A stretch of DNA of 64,000 nt from Variovorax paradoxus (GCF_029919115.1 NZ_CP123990.1:2914001-2978000), one strand, 5' to 3'; counted from the first letter of the stretch, positions 26,009 through 35,227 are shown. Notes: generated by a model not told the origin, from the letters alone. Made by a program: numbers and translations.

Positions 26009-26416
26009 TCAGCCGCGGCCCTGGATCATCTTCCATCCATTCCCGGAAGGGTCGCGAAAGCCGGCGTCCACGGTGCCGTAGCGATCCACCGGCTCCTGCG
26101 TGAACTCCACCCCCAAGGCATGCATCCGGGCGTAGGCCGCGCGGCAGTCGTCCACGGTGAGCACGAGCGGCGGCATCGCACCTTTGGCCACCAGGGCGCG
26201 CAGCGCCTGGGCGGTGGCCTCGTCGTGCACCGGCGGGCCGGGCAGAAAAAGGCCAAGCTGGAACGACGGCTGCTCCGGGTGCTGCACCGTGAGCCACCGA
26301 TAGCCGCCATTGCCCACGTCCGTGTGAACGCGGAAGCCGAGCTTGTCTACATAGAACGCCAGCGCTTCGTCCTGATCGCGCACATACAAACCGACGACAT
26401 CAATGCCCTGTTTCAT
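26009..26416 (-). CDS. VOC-family protein
   Basis: The protein has 135 residues with a strong ribosome binding site (AGGAGAG) ahead of the ATG at 26416. It shows the two-module VOC fold: VVGLYVRDQDEALAFYVDKLGF in the first half and DRYGTVDAGFRDPSGNGWKMIQ in the second. This close match to glyoxalase/bleomycin-resistance-like proteins of the PhnB/YaeR type suggests small-molecule binding or metal-dependent lyase action. Its start overlaps the stop of the AraC regulator by four bases (26413-26416), so this regulator and the VOC protein are made together. Confidence 0.9.
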   Translation of the reverse strand: MKQGIDVVGLYVRDQDEALAFYVDKLGFRVHTDVGNGGYRWLTVQHPEQPSFQLGLFLPGPPVHDEATAQALRALVAKGAMPPLVLTVDDCRAAYARMHALGVEFTQEPVDRYGTVDAGFRDPSGNGWKMIQGRG

Positions 26417-26907
26417 GAACTCTCCTGTTGTTGTTCGGGCGTGTTTGTACCGTTTGCCGCCTGGCGCCGCTTCTCCGAAACTGCGGTCGTGAGGCCGGGC
26501 CGGCGCGCGGCGTTCGCGATGCACACAGGCACAGCGCCTTGTTCTCGCGGTGCCTGCCGGCCTTGCGAGCGCACGGCGCTCGGGCTGTTGCCGGTAATGT
26601 CGCGAAAGGTGCGCCCGAAGGTGCCCAGGCTCGCCCAGCCGGTGTCGAAGGCGATGTCGGTAATGGGCAGGTCGGTTTCGCGAAGCAACGCCATTGCACG
26701 CTCGATGCGCCGCGTGAGCAGATACCGGTGAGGCGGAATACCGAACGCCTGCTTGAACGACCTTGCGAAGTGGGCCTCGGACACACCGCTTACCTCCGCA
26801 AGCCGCACCACGGGCCACTCTTCGTGCGAAGCGGCGTCCATCCGGTCTTTTGCGCGCAGCAGCCGTCGCAGCAGGGCAGGGTCCTGCGGGGGAGGGGCTT
26901 CGCTCAT
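26413..26907 (-). CDS. AraC-family transcriptional regulator, short form
   Basis: The 164-residue protein consists almost only of the AraC DNA-binding domain: first helix-turn-helix WPVVRLAEVSGVSEAHFARSF, second LPITDIAFDTGWASLGTFGRTF, then the RDITGNSP signature. There is no N-terminal sensor domain; after the DNA-binding part comes a 45-residue polar tail. It is translationally coupled to a VOC gene. Such regulator-VOC pairs often react to a toxic small molecule. Whether the tail senses anything is unknown. Confidence 0.9.
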   Translation of the reverse strand: MSEAPPPQDPALLRRLLRAKDRMDAASHEEWPVVRLAEVSGVSEAHFARSFKQAFGIPPHRYLLTRRIERAMALLRETDLPITDIAFDTGWASLGTFGRTFRDITGNSPSAVRSQGRQAPREQGAVPVCIANAARRPGLTTAVSEKRRQAANGTNTPEQQQESS

Positions 26908-27059
26908 GCGGCCTCCTGAAGATGCAAGTTAACGGTCAAGGGCGATGCCTGGTTTGTCTTGTTCGTGTCGATGGATTTTCCGCTGCCGGATAATGCCCGC
27001 AAAGGGCTGCGCGCGCAGCCAGGAAGCCTTCCCACCTGTATCTTTCACAAATACGCCAC

Positions 27060-27806
27060 ATGACCATCGAAACGCAAGACGACGTCGTAGCATTGAAACG
27101 GATCGGAAAAATAGTCTCGTTCGTGCTGCAGCAAATGCTCGACGCCGCAGAGCCCGGCATGACCACGCGCGAGCTCGACTTGCTTGGCGAAAGGCTGTTG
27201 CAAGAGCATGGCGCGCAGTCTGCGCCAAGGTTGACATACAACTTTCCCGGAGCGACGTGCATCAGCATCAATGAACAGGCGGCGCACGGCATTCCCGGGG
27301 AGCGCGTCATCCGGGCCGGGGACGTGCTGAACATCGATGTGTCGGCGGAGCTTGGCGGGTACTTTGCCGATACCGGTGGAACTACCGTCGTACCCCCGAC
27401 CACTCCGCAGAAAACCCGCCTCTGTCACGCCACGCGCACGGCGCTCGCCGAGGCGATGAAGACCGCCCGTGCCGGACAACCGATCAATGCGATTGGAGCC
27501 GCCATCGAGCGCACTGCAAAGGCATACGGTTTCAAGATCATCGAAAACCTGGGAAGCCACGGGGTCGGGCGTGCGCTGCACGAAGAGCCGGAACACATCC
27601 CCGGCTACTTCGATCCCTCGGACAAGCGCGTTTTGAAGGAAGGCATGGTCATCACCATCGAACCTTTCCTGTCGACCAAGAGCCGCATCGTTACCGAAGC
27701 TGCCGACGGCTGGACGCTCGCAGGCGCAAGCGGAAACCTGTCTGCGCAGTACGAGCACACGATGATCATCACCAAGGGCGCTCCAATCGTCGTTACGCAG
27801 CACTGA
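27060..27806 (+). CDS. map: Type I methionine aminopeptidase (second copy)
   Basis: The 248-residue enzyme removes the initiator Met from new proteins in the cytosol. All dinuclear metal ligands can be seen: Asp93, Asp104, His167, Glu201 and Glu232, plus the catalytic His76 (NEQAAHGIP) and His174. The main map gene of these bacteria normally sits near rpsB, which is not in this window, so this is probably a paralogue. It lacks the N-terminal zinc-finger extension. It is preceded by a 150-bp gap with no other feature seen and is convergent with the diguanylate cyclase. Confidence 0.92.
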   Translation: MTIETQDDVVALKRIGKIVSFVLQQMLDAAEPGMTTRELDLLGERLLQEHGAQSAPRLTYNFPGATCISINEQAAHGIPGERVIRAGDVLNIDVSAELGGYFADTGGTTVVPPTTPQKTRLCHATRTALAEAMKTARAGQPINAIGAAIERTAKAYGFKIIENLGSHGVGRALHEEPEHIPGYFDPSDKRVLKEGMVITIEPFLSTKSRIVTEAADGWTLAGASGNLSAQYEHTMIITKGAPIVVTQH

Positions 27807-27830
27807 CCGCAGCGGCGGCAACGGCCCTGC

Positions 27831-29347
27831 TCATGCGGGCGCGGGCTGTGCAGTCGAGCACACGCGGTTGCGGCCGCCCGCCTTGGCCGCATACAGTGCC
27901 CTGTCCGCGGCGCGGATCAACTCCTTCGACTGCACCTGCCCCGTTGCCGGAATGAGCGCGTCCACGCCGGCGCTCAGCGTCACGAACCCATCGGCAACCC
28001 CGGAGTGCTCGATCTTCAGGTCCCGCACGGCGCTGCGAATGCGCTCTGCCAGCACCACGGCCCCTTTCACATCGGTGTTGGGCAGCAGCACGGCCATTTC
28101 CTCTCCGCCGTATCGGGCCGCAAGGTCGCCCGGCCGCTGGGATGCAAGGTTCGCGATGGTGCGGCCGATGGTCTGCAGGCACTCGTCGCCTGCGGCGTGG
28201 CCATAGATGTCGTTGTACTGCTTGAAGCAGTCCACATCCATCATGATCAAGGCCAGGGTGCTGGCGGTGCGCGCCGCCCGGCTGAACTCGTTGTCCAGCA
28301 TCATGTCGAACTGCCTGCGGTTCGCGAGGCCGGTCAGGCCGTCTTCCATGGCCAGGGTGTTGAGTGTCTTGTTCAGTGTTTCCAACGCATCGCGTGCCTG
28401 CCGAAGCTCGGCCTCGGTTCGCGTTTGCAGCTGGAGCTGCCTTACCAGCCGCCACCCGATGAACCCGACGATCAAGGTCAGGACGGCGATGCCGCCCGAA
28501 TGCCAAAGCGTTTCGCGCCACCAGTTGGCAAGGATCTCGTCCTTCGACAGGGCTGCTGCAACGAAGAGCGGATAGTTGTCGAGCCGCTGGAAGCTGTTCA
28601 ATCGCGTCACGCCGTCTTGCGCCGACTTGAAGTAAGCCATGCCCATAGGGCCTTCTGCCGTATAGGTGCGGAAGAGTTCGGTGCCCAGCATGTTGCGACC
28701 CGGGGCATCGTCGCTGTAGGGCCGGCGGGTCATCATGGTTCCGTTCTCGTGCACCAGCGCAACGGCCCCTGCCTTGCGTAGAACTTCGAGAAAAAGTCGA
28801 GATGGATCGTCGCGAGCGCCACGCCTGCAAAGCTGCCATCCGCATGGTTGATGCGCCGCGAGATCGGCAGCAGCAACCTGCCGGTGGTTCGGCTCTTCAC
28901 CGGAAGACCGATGTGCGGCCCTCGCTCCTCGTGCGTGCGGTGGAAGACGAAATACTCCCTGTTCGCGTTGTTGAGGTTTTCCGGCTGAGTGGGGCGGGAG
29001 TTTGCGACCCAGTTGCCATCCTTGTCGTAGATATGCAGGCCGTCGAGTTGCGGCAGTTCGGCGACACGCGTTGCAAGCACCTTGCGTAGCCGCGCCACAT
29101 CGGCCTGCTCGGTGCCCTCGTGCTCGACACGTTCCACCATGCCGACCAATACCGTATCGGCTTTCTTGATTGCATCATCTGCCTGCTGCGCCATGGCGCG
29201 CGCGAGGTTCGATGTGGCCACGCCCATCTGCTCGAGCTGGTCCGAGCGCGATTGCCAGCTGTTCCACCCGTCGATCGCAAGAAGAATGGCGCAGACGACG
29301 ACCACGAAAGCCGTCGTACGGAAGGCGATTGACGGTCGATGGAACAT
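27831..29347 (-). pseudogene. Cache-GGDEF diguanylate cyclase, broken by a single-base frameshift near 28775
   Basis: Two minus-strand frames together encode one protein of about 505 residues. The first (from ATG 29347) has a membrane helix and the start of a dCache domain (LDGLHIYDKDGNWVANS, YFVFHRTHEERGPHIG). It runs out of frame after FFSKFYA near 28775. The second frame resumes with GAVALVHENGTMM, the rest of the Cache domain, a second helix (WHSGGIAVLTLIVGFIGWRL), and a GGDEF domain with active site GGEEM and inhibitory site RPGD five residues before. Adding one base at 28774-28775 (AAG to AAAG on the coding strand) restores the frame. It may be a true mutation or a base-calling error. 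Confidence 0.8.
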
Positions 29348-29640
29348 CAGGAGTGCTATCGGGGTAGACCAGAAGAGCTTTTGTCGTACTCTGACACATC
29401 TGCGCAAGGATTGATACCGATAGAAAGGGGCCTTTCTTGGATTGCTCACGGAGCATTGAGGACCAAGCGCTCTGCAACTTTTACTTTCTAACGAATTTCA
29501 GGTGCGTCACGTTCGACGCCGCGACCGTCTTCACCAAGGCCTCCTGCCCGTGGCATTGAAGCGGCGAGCCTAGAAGCTGCGGGTTGGCGCGGCAATGACG
29601 ATAAAACCTCGGTTTATGCCAAAAGGCCCGCGCGAATGTC
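29348..29640. other. Intergenic stretch without a recognised gene
   Basis: This 293-bp stretch lies between the 3' end of the MaoC gene and the start of the diguanylate cyclase gene, both on the minus strand. A short minus-strand frame (29481-29696) reads NPQLLGSPLQCHGQEALVKT near its end. It overlaps the MaoC gene and matches nothing I know. I see no tRNA, repeat or clear promoter. Confidence 0.4.
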
Positions 29641-30083
29641 TCAGTGGCGCTCAATGAGCAGCACCGTGCCGTGCGCAAGAACACTGGTCCGATCATCGGC
29701 GCCTTTTACCCACCCCTGCATCTCGATGATGCTGCCGCCTCTCGGTCGGTCCGCAATCGATAGCACGTTCCACTCGATGAGGACCGTCTCGCTCGCGAGT
29801 ACGGGGCGCAGCAGGTCGACCGAAAGTTGATTCCCAGCACGTTGCCTTTCTTGGCGAAATGGCTGGCGGTCAATCCCATCAACAGGGACGTGGTGTGGGT
29901 GCCGCTTGCGATCAGGCCGCCAAACCGCGTGCCTCTTGCAAACTCGGCATCGTGGTGCAGGGGGTTGTCGTCCCCGGCCGCCTCCGCAAATTTCCTGACT
30001 TGCTCTTCGTCGAACGCGTGCGTTCGCGAGAAACGGTAGCCGGGCTCTATGGGCGCGCCGGGCGCGGGTTCAAACTCAGTCAT
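29641..30083 (-). pseudogene. MaoC-like dehydratase, broken by a single-base frameshift near 29821
   Basis: From the ATG at 30083 the frame reads as a hot-dog-fold MaoC-type enoyl-CoA hydratase: YRFSRTHAFDEEQVRKFAEAAGDDNPLHHD and FGGLIASGTHTTSLLMGL, with the catalytic Asp and His in DDNPLHHD. After VLGINFR the frame is lost. Shifting by one base yields VDLLRPVLASETVLIEWNV and the rest of a normal C-terminus up to TGA at 29641-29643, giving 147 residues. One G seems to be missing (CGG for CGGG). The gene overlaps the CoA ligase stop by eight bases, so it is the third gene of that operon. Confidence 0.8.
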
Positions 30084-31731
30084 GCGGGTTCGCCAGATCG
30101 GTGATGGCTTCCTGGCTTCCGGCTTGCTGTCGCAGGCGGAACTTCTGGATCTTTCCGGTCGCAGTCTTCGGCAAGCTGCTGAATACCACGCGATGCGGAC
30201 ACTTGAAGTGAGCCAGCCGCGCCCGGCAGAAGGCAATGATCTCTTGCTCAGACGGTGCCGCAACACCTGCCCTGAGCTCGATGAACACGCACGGCACCTC
30301 TCCCCATTTCTCGTCGGGCTGGGCGACCACGGCGGCATGCAGGACAGCCGGGTGCCCGTGAACCACGTCCTCGACTTCGACGGATGAAATGTTCTCGCCG
30401 CCGGAAATGATCACGTCTTTCGAACGATCGGTGATCTGCGCATATCCGTTGCCGTGAAGCACCGCCACGTCGCCGGTACGAAACCAGCCATTGGCAACCG
30501 CCTTGCGTGTTGCGGCCTCGTTCTTGAAGTAGCCCATCATGACCGTGTTGCCGCGCAGCATGAGCTCGCCGGCGGTCTTTCCGTCTTGCGGAACGGGCGC
30601 CAGCGTGTCCGCGTCGCCGACCATGAGGCTTTCGAACATGGCGGCTCGCACGCCCTGGCGTACCCGGAGCCTGCCTTGCTCGGCCTGGGGAAGATCATTC
30701 CAGCCGTCTTGCCACACGCAGCTCACCGGCGTGCCGCAGACCTCCGTGATGCCAAACACATGCTCCACGTCGAAGCCCATGGCCAGCACGGCGTTCAGCA
30801 CGGCAAGCGGAGGCGGAGATCCCGCTGTCAGTACGCGTACGGGGCGGGACAGTTCGGTGTTTTTCGCCGCGTCGGCCAGCATGGCCATGACCACCGGCGC
30901 TGCACACAGATGATCGATCTGGTGCTTGTCGACAGCCTGCAGCACTGCTTCGGCGGACACTCTTCGCAAGCAGACGTGGGTGCCCGCCGCAGCTGTTACG
31001 GCCCAGGTGAAGCACCATCCGTTTGCGTGGAACATGGGCAGCGTCCACAGGTATCTCGGCGCCCGGGGCATGGCCCAGTTCGTGATCTGCAGCAGGCTCA
31101 TGAGATAGGTGCCGCGGTGGCTGGCGACCACGCCCTTCGGGTCCCCCGTTGTGCCCGAGGTGTAGTTCAGCGCAATGGGCTGCCATTCGTCACTGGGCCA
31201 CCGGCCGGAAAAACCTGGATCGCCGCTCGCCAGCAGAGATTCGTAGTCGGTCTCGCCGATGGGTTCAGCGGGCAGCGCGAGATGGTCGTCGATGTCTATG
31301 ACCGCAGGCGGACTGTCGAGCAGCTTCAGCGCAGCGGCCACCGTTGCGGCAAACTCCCGGTCGACCATCAGCAGCTTGCACTCGCCGTGATGCAGGATGA
31401 ACGCAATGCCTTCGGGATCGAGGCGGTGGTTGATGGCGTTGAGAACCGCGCCTGCCAGCGGTACACCGAAATGCGCTTCGAGCATGGCGGGTGTGTTGGG
31501 GGCCAGCACCGATACGGTGTCTCCAGGCTCGATGCCCCGATTCACCAGGGCCGACGCAAGGCGATAACAGCGCTCGCGCGTCTGCGCCCACGTTCGCGAC
31601 AGCTCGCCATGCACCACGGCTGCTCGGTCGGGGTGTGCCAGCGCGGCGCGATCGAGAAAGCCGAGCGGAGTGAGCGGCACGTGATTTGCCTCGCAGCGGT
31701 CGAGGCCTCTTCCATAAGATTCCGCGCTCAT
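30076..31731 (-). CDS. AMP-dependent acyl-CoA synthetase / ligase
   Basis: The ATG at 31731 gives 551 residues, the normal length. ANL-superfamily motifs are complete: P-loop YTSGTTGDPKGV, FGITEVCGTP, GWFRTGDVAVLH, and the catalytic lysine region PKTATGKIQKFRLR. The enzyme activates a carboxylic acid to its CoA ester via an acyl-AMP. The sequence is of the medium/long-chain type (FadK/AlkK-like, cf. LPMFHANGWCF). It sits between a nitroreductase (ATGA overlap at 31728-31731) and the MaoC hydratase, so the operon may degrade a short or branched acid. The substrate cannot be read. Confidence 0.92.
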   Translation of the reverse strand: MSAESYGRGLDRCEANHVPLTPLGFLDRAALAHPDRAAVVHGELSRTWAQTRERCYRLASALVNRGIEPGDTVSVLAPNTPAMLEAHFGVPLAGAVLNAINHRLDPEGIAFILHHGECKLLMVDREFAATVAAALKLLDSPPAVIDIDDHLALPAEPIGETDYESLLASGDPGFSGRWPSDEWQPIALNYTSGTTGDPKGVVASHRGTYLMSLLQITNWAMPRAPRYLWTLPMFHANGWCFTWAVTAAAGTHVCLRRVSAEAVLQAVDKHQIDHLCAAPVVMAMLADAAKNTELSRPVRVLTAGSPPPLAVLNAVLAMGFDVEHVFGITEVCGTPVSCVWQDGWNDLPQAEQGRLRVRQGVRAAMFESLMVGDADTLAPVPQDGKTAGELMLRGNTVMMGYFKNEAATRKAVANGWFRTGDVAVLHGNGYAQITDRSKDVIISGGENISSVEVEDVVHGHPAVLHAAVVAQPDEKWGEVPCVFIELRAGVAAPSEQEIIAFCRARLAHFKCPHRVVFSSLPKTATGKIQKFRLRQQAGSQEAITDLANPHD

Positions 31732-32468
31732 GCCTTTGTCTCCTTTGCATTGTTGTGGAACGTCGTGAAGGCCGATACCGGCTCCCGCTCGGTGACGAGC
31801 GAGTTCTCGACCGACGCCTCGTCGGCATAGCCCAGGCTCATGCCGCAGACGAGCATCTGGCCAGGGGTAATTTCCAGAAACTCGGCGATCTGCCGGTGAA
31901 ACTTCAAGAAGGCGGCTTGGGGGCAGGTGTGAAGGCCCCGGCTCCGCGCGGCGATCATCACGCTCTGCAGGAACATGCCGTAGTCCAGCAAGCTCCCTTC
32001 CTGGAGCGAGCGGTCGACCGTGAAGAACAGGCCCACGGGCGCATCGAAGAACTGGTAGTTGCGCCCATGCTGCAGGTGCATGCGCTGCTTGTCGCCCTTG
32101 GCAATGCCAAGCAGGCCGTAGAGATCCCAGCCGACCTTGCGGCGCCGCTCCAAGTAGGGTGAGAACCATTCACGCGGGTAGTAGTCGTAGGGCTCCAGCA
32201 GTTCGCCCGATCTGCCCGGGTCGTTGTCGAGCGCAGTGACTGCAGCACAGAGGCCGGCCTTTGCGGGCCCGGTGAGCACATGCACATGCCAAGGTTGCAT
32301 GTTCATGCCCGAGGCGCTGTAGCGTGCGGTCGAGAGAATTGCCTCTATATCTTCCATTGGGACGGGCTTCGGCAAATACGCTCTCACACTGCGCCGGGTG
32401 GCAATTGCCCAATCGACGGCCACCTGCAGCGCTTGTGCACTGAGCGGCGGCCCCATCATTCGGTTCAT
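31728..32468 (-). CDS. Nitroreductase-family flavoprotein
   Basis: The ATG at 32468 follows a good ribosome binding site (GAGGAAA), which I prefer to the TTG at 32492. The 246 residues show the FMN-binding nitroreductase pattern: RRSVRAYLPKPVP, ARYSASGMNMQPWHVHV, and the C-terminal CGMSLGYADEA. This subfamily reduces nitro groups, quinones or unsaturated ketones with NAD(P)H. It is the first gene of an operon with a CoA ligase and a MaoC hydratase. A hairpin and an AraC regulator gene on the same strand lie upstream. Confidence 0.9.
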   Translation of the reverse strand: MNRMMGPPLSAQALQVAVDWAIATRRSVRAYLPKPVPMEDIEAILSTARYSASGMNMQPWHVHVLTGPAKAGLCAAVTALDNDPGRSGELLEPYDYYPREWFSPYLERRRKVGWDLYGLLGIAKGDKQRMHLQHGRNYQFFDAPVGLFFTVDRSLQEGSLLDYGMFLQSVMIAARSRGLHTCPQAAFLKFHRQIAEFLEITPGQMLVCGMSLGYADEASVENSLVTEREPVSAFTTFHNNAKETKA

Positions 32469-32553
32469 TCGCGGTTTCCTCGCATCCAGCAAGCTCTCGG
32501 CGCACGCAAGGTGCGGCTGCGAGCGGAGGTTAGTTCTGCGAAAGACACAAGCC

Positions 32554-32594
32554 CATGCCCCGACGCCCCGATCTGATCGGGGCCTTTGGGCATG
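32554..32594 (-). terminator. Long symmetrical hairpin between AraC gene and nitroreductase operon
   Basis: Inner arms GCCCCGATC (32565-32573) and GATCGGGGC (32575-32583) are perfect inverted repeats around one base. Outer arms CATGCCC and GGGCATG (32554-32560, 32588-32594) extend it across a 4x4 internal loop. It has no T-run. A factor-independent terminator is possible but imperfect; the inner 19-bp palindrome could also be an operator for the nitroreductase operon. Confidence 0.5.
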
Positions 32595-32630
32595 AGAACG
32601 CCGTTTGGGGGAGCGCCGGGAGCTTGGCGC

Positions 32631-33650
32631 CTATTCCCGTTCTGGCGGAGAAGACCGGTACGCCCCGGGGCTGACGCCGGTCCACTTCTTGAATGCGCGA
32701 TGGAAGGCGCTTGTCTCCTGGAACCCGGTTCGGGCCGCAACTTCAGCCACCGTCAGCGACGCGCTCGAGAGGAGATCGATGGCAATGTCTCGCCGAAGCT
32801 CGTCCTTCACGCGCTGGTAGCTGACACCCTCCTGTTGCAGGCGCCGCTGGAGCGTGGTGCCGCTAACGCAGAGTTCCTGCGCGAGCCTCTCCAGTTCTGG
32901 CCACGCATCGGGAAGTTGACTGCGCAAGCGGTTGCGGACCTGGGCACTGGTGCTCGCGTCGTTGCGGTACTTGACCAGCAGGTTGGCGGGCGCCGCCCGC
33001 AAGAAGTTGTCGACTGTTTCCGGAGATTCTGCAATCTTCAAATCCAGCAGTTCGCTTGCGAATGTGATGTGGGTGGTCTCACCGTTGAATTTGAGGTTCT
33101 CGCAGAACCGTGTGCGGTAGTGGCTGTCGTCGCCGGGCGGCGGGCATCGAAACTGCATCTCGCGCAAGGGAATCCGCCTGTGCACGAGCCAGCATGCCAA
33201 GCCGTGAACGAGGATGAACCAGGTGCCATAGCCAAAGAGCCGCCGCAGCACGCCGCCGTCTTGCAGGACTATGCGGGCCTCGTCCGCCGAGCGGACCAGC
33301 TCCCCGCGAAAGTCGTCCAAGGTCGCATGAAGAAACCTGAGGATGCGGCGCAGCGCGTGCTCGAGGTTGTCGGAGTCGACTGCCGCGCGGGTCATGAGCG
33401 CATAGCTCCCGCGCCGCAGCCCGTGGCTGTCCAGGCCGAAGAATTCGTCGTCCATCAGGTCGGCCAAGGCCACCCACATGCGCGAATAGGCCGCGGCTGA
33501 AATGCGCGCCCGGGGCGCATTCAGCAGATCGCGATCCAGCTTCGCCCTTTCGAGAACACTGGTGATGTCCATGTTCCTGAGCGCTGCGGCGTGGAGTGCC
33601 TCGTGCACGAGTTCGATGGAGACGGTGCCCTTCAATCCTGCTGACTTCAT
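32631..33650 (-). CDS. AraC-family regulator with arabinose-binding-like N-terminus (OruR/ArgR type)
   Basis: From the ATG at 33650 the protein has 339 residues. The N-terminal 200 residues fit the AraC_binding_2/OruR-type domain (ALMTRAAVDSDNLEHALRRIL, FGYGTWFILVHGLACWLV). The C-terminal domain has both helix-turn-helix motifs (LERLAQELCVSGTTLQRRL and LTVAEVAARTGFQETSAFHRAF). This subfamily commonly regulates adjacent catabolic operons. The nitroreductase/CoA-ligase/MaoC operon lies directly downstream and is the likely target. A TTG at 33665 is a less likely start. Confidence 0.9.
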   Translation of the reverse strand: MKSAGLKGTVSIELVHEALHAAALRNMDITSVLERAKLDRDLLNAPRARISAAAYSRMWVALADLMDDEFFGLDSHGLRRGSYALMTRAAVDSDNLEHALRRILRFLHATLDDFRGELVRSADEARIVLQDGGVLRRLFGYGTWFILVHGLACWLVHRRIPLREMQFRCPPPGDDSHYRTRFCENLKFNGETTHITFASELLDLKIAESPETVDNFLRAAPANLLVKYRNDASTSAQVRNRLRSQLPDAWPELERLAQELCVSGTTLQRRLQQEGVSYQRVKDELRRDIAIDLLSSASLTVAEVAARTGFQETSAFHRAFKKWTGVSPGAYRSSPPERE

Positions 33651-33695
33651 GCGGACTCTTTGCAAATAGATGCCATGGCGCCGTTCACCGCCCGA

Positions 33696-34712
33696 TCAAC
33701 GCAACCCCTGCGCCTGCCTTCGCCGCCAGTCCCCCGGCGGCACGCCGAAGCGCCGCTTGAACGCCCGGCTGAAGGCCGCCTCGGACTCATACCTTGCCTG
33801 GTCGGCAATGATCTTGATCGGCAGTTCGCTGCTCTTCAAATGCTTGGCGGCCAGCTGCAGGCGCCAGTGCGCCAGGTATTGCATCGGCGGCTGATCGAGA
33901 AAGTGATTGAACCGTTCGCTCAGCACGGTGCGCGACACGCCCACGCCGCGCGCGAGGCTTTCCAGGCTCCAGTCCTCCAGCGGCGCCGCGTGCAGCAGCT
34001 TCAGGGCCGAGCCAACCACGGCGTCGTTGTACGCCGCGAACCAGCCCACCTCGTCGGCCGAAAGGCCCTGCATGTGCTTGCGCAAGATTTCCACGAACAT
34101 CAGCTCGGTGAGGCGGGGCAGCATGCTGCGCCATCCGGGCTGCGGCTTGCTGGCTTCAGTCACGGTATGGCGGATGGTGGTGGCCAGCCAGTGGTCCGCG
34201 GGCGTGGTGTCGGGGGCAATGTGCAGCATATCGGGCAGGTGCCGCAGCACGGGGTGAAACAGCAGTTCATCGCAGCGTATGAATCCGCAGATGATGCTGG
34301 TGGCACCGCCGGCTCCGCCATGCTCCACCAGCGGCATGCCCGCCCACGGAAGCTGCGGCAGCAACTGCCCGATGTGCACCGGCGCCGTGGCGTCGCCGCC
34401 GCTCAGGCGGTGAACGCCCCCATACGGCAGCAGCACGGCGTCGCCGCTGTTCAGCCGCATGGGTTCGCGCTCGGGCAGCTCGATCCGGCAGCTGCCGGTG
34501 CCGATGATGTGAAAGGGAATCACGCGGCTCGAACCGAGTGCGAGCATCGCGGCCATCTGCCCTGAATCGACGCTCGTCACGCACCAGGGCTCGCGAAACT
34601 CGGCGCGAAACAGCACCATGCCGGTCACGTGCATGCTCTCGAGCAGGTCCGACAGCATGTCCCCCGAACGACCCGGCGATGTTTGGGTCAAGACTTCCGG
34701 CATTTTGGTCAT
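33696..34712 (-). CDS. AraC-family regulator with cupin N-terminus
   Basis: The ATG at 34712 gives 338 residues. The N-terminal part is the cupin_6-type region seen in regulators of hydrocarbon or oxidant response genes (VIPFHIIGTGSCRIEL, NSGDAVLLPYGGVHRLSGG, then CGFIRCD). The C-terminal domain contains LESLARGVGVSRTVLSERF and LPIKIIADQARYESEAAFSRAF. A DsrE gene is transcribed divergently 55 bp away and is the natural candidate target. The FIRCD motif with its Cys is common in this subfamily and may respond to electrophiles; that is inference. Confidence 0.9.
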   Translation of the reverse strand: MTKMPEVLTQTSPGRSGDMLSDLLESMHVTGMVLFRAEFREPWCVTSVDSGQMAAMLALGSSRVIPFHIIGTGSCRIELPEREPMRLNSGDAVLLPYGGVHRLSGGDATAPVHIGQLLPQLPWAGMPLVEHGGAGGATSIICGFIRCDELLFHPVLRHLPDMLHIAPDTTPADHWLATTIRHTVTEASKPQPGWRSMLPRLTELMFVEILRKHMQGLSADEVGWFAAYNDAVVGSALKLLHAAPLEDWSLESLARGVGVSRTVLSERFNHFLDQPPMQYLAHWRLQLAAKHLKSSELPIKIIADQARYESEAAFSRAFKRRFGVPPGDWRRRQAQGLR

Positions 34713-34767
34713 GGTCTGCCTCCGGCACGAAGCGTACGCTGCCTCCACTCATTCAATGGAGACCACT

Positions 34768-35136
34768 ATGAACACCGAGACACGCGATCTGGTTGTTGTA
34801 ATCACGCATGGCATCGACCATGAATTGTCCTCCGTCGGACTGGTCATTGCATTGGGCGGCATGACGTCGGGCCTGAAGGTTTCCATTTTCCTCACCAGCG
34901 CGGGTGTCGATCTCGTGCGGCGCGGCGCATCCGACATGACGCACGTCAAGCCATTGGACCCGCTGGCGGACATGCTGCGCGACTTTCTTTCGCGCGGCGG
35001 CACGCTCTGGGCCTGCACGCCCTGCGTGAAGAGCCGCGGCTACACGCAGGAGAGCCTGCTCGAAGGCGTGGTCATCGCCGGTTCCAGCGTGATGCACGAG
35101 TTGATCAAGCGAGGCGCGGCGACGTTGAGCTTCTAG
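34768..35136 (+). CDS. DsrE-family sulfurtransferase-like protein
   Basis: The start 34768 is preceded by GGAGA with good spacing. The 122 residues adopt the DsrE/DsrF-like fold: LVVVITHGIDHELSSVGLV, LKVSIFLTSAGVDLVRRGA, and a CxxC in WACTPCVKSRGYT. DsrE-type proteins handle sulfur relay or act as small peroxiredoxin-like proteins. The CxxC pair is appropriately placed for persulfide chemistry. It is divergent from an AraC regulator that probably controls it. The frame upstream of 34768 overlaps the regulator's promoter and is not coding. Confidence 0.88.
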   Translation: MNTETRDLVVVITHGIDHELSSVGLVIALGGMTSGLKVSIFLTSAGVDLVRRGASDMTHVKPLDPLADMLRDFLSRGGTLWACTPCVKSRGYTQESLLEGVVIAGSSVMHELIKRGAATLSF

Positions 35137-35227
35137 GTAAAGCGGCGCCGGGGAGGCCGCCGGTGTCCGCGGTTCGCGGGCTGGGCGCGTTAGAGTCTGG
35201 CCACGTCCACAAGACCCGCCATTCCAC

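Noticed and set aside
29481..29696. Short minus-strand frame after the MaoC gene
   Set aside because: It overlaps the restored MaoC C-terminus in another frame and shows no recognisable domain.
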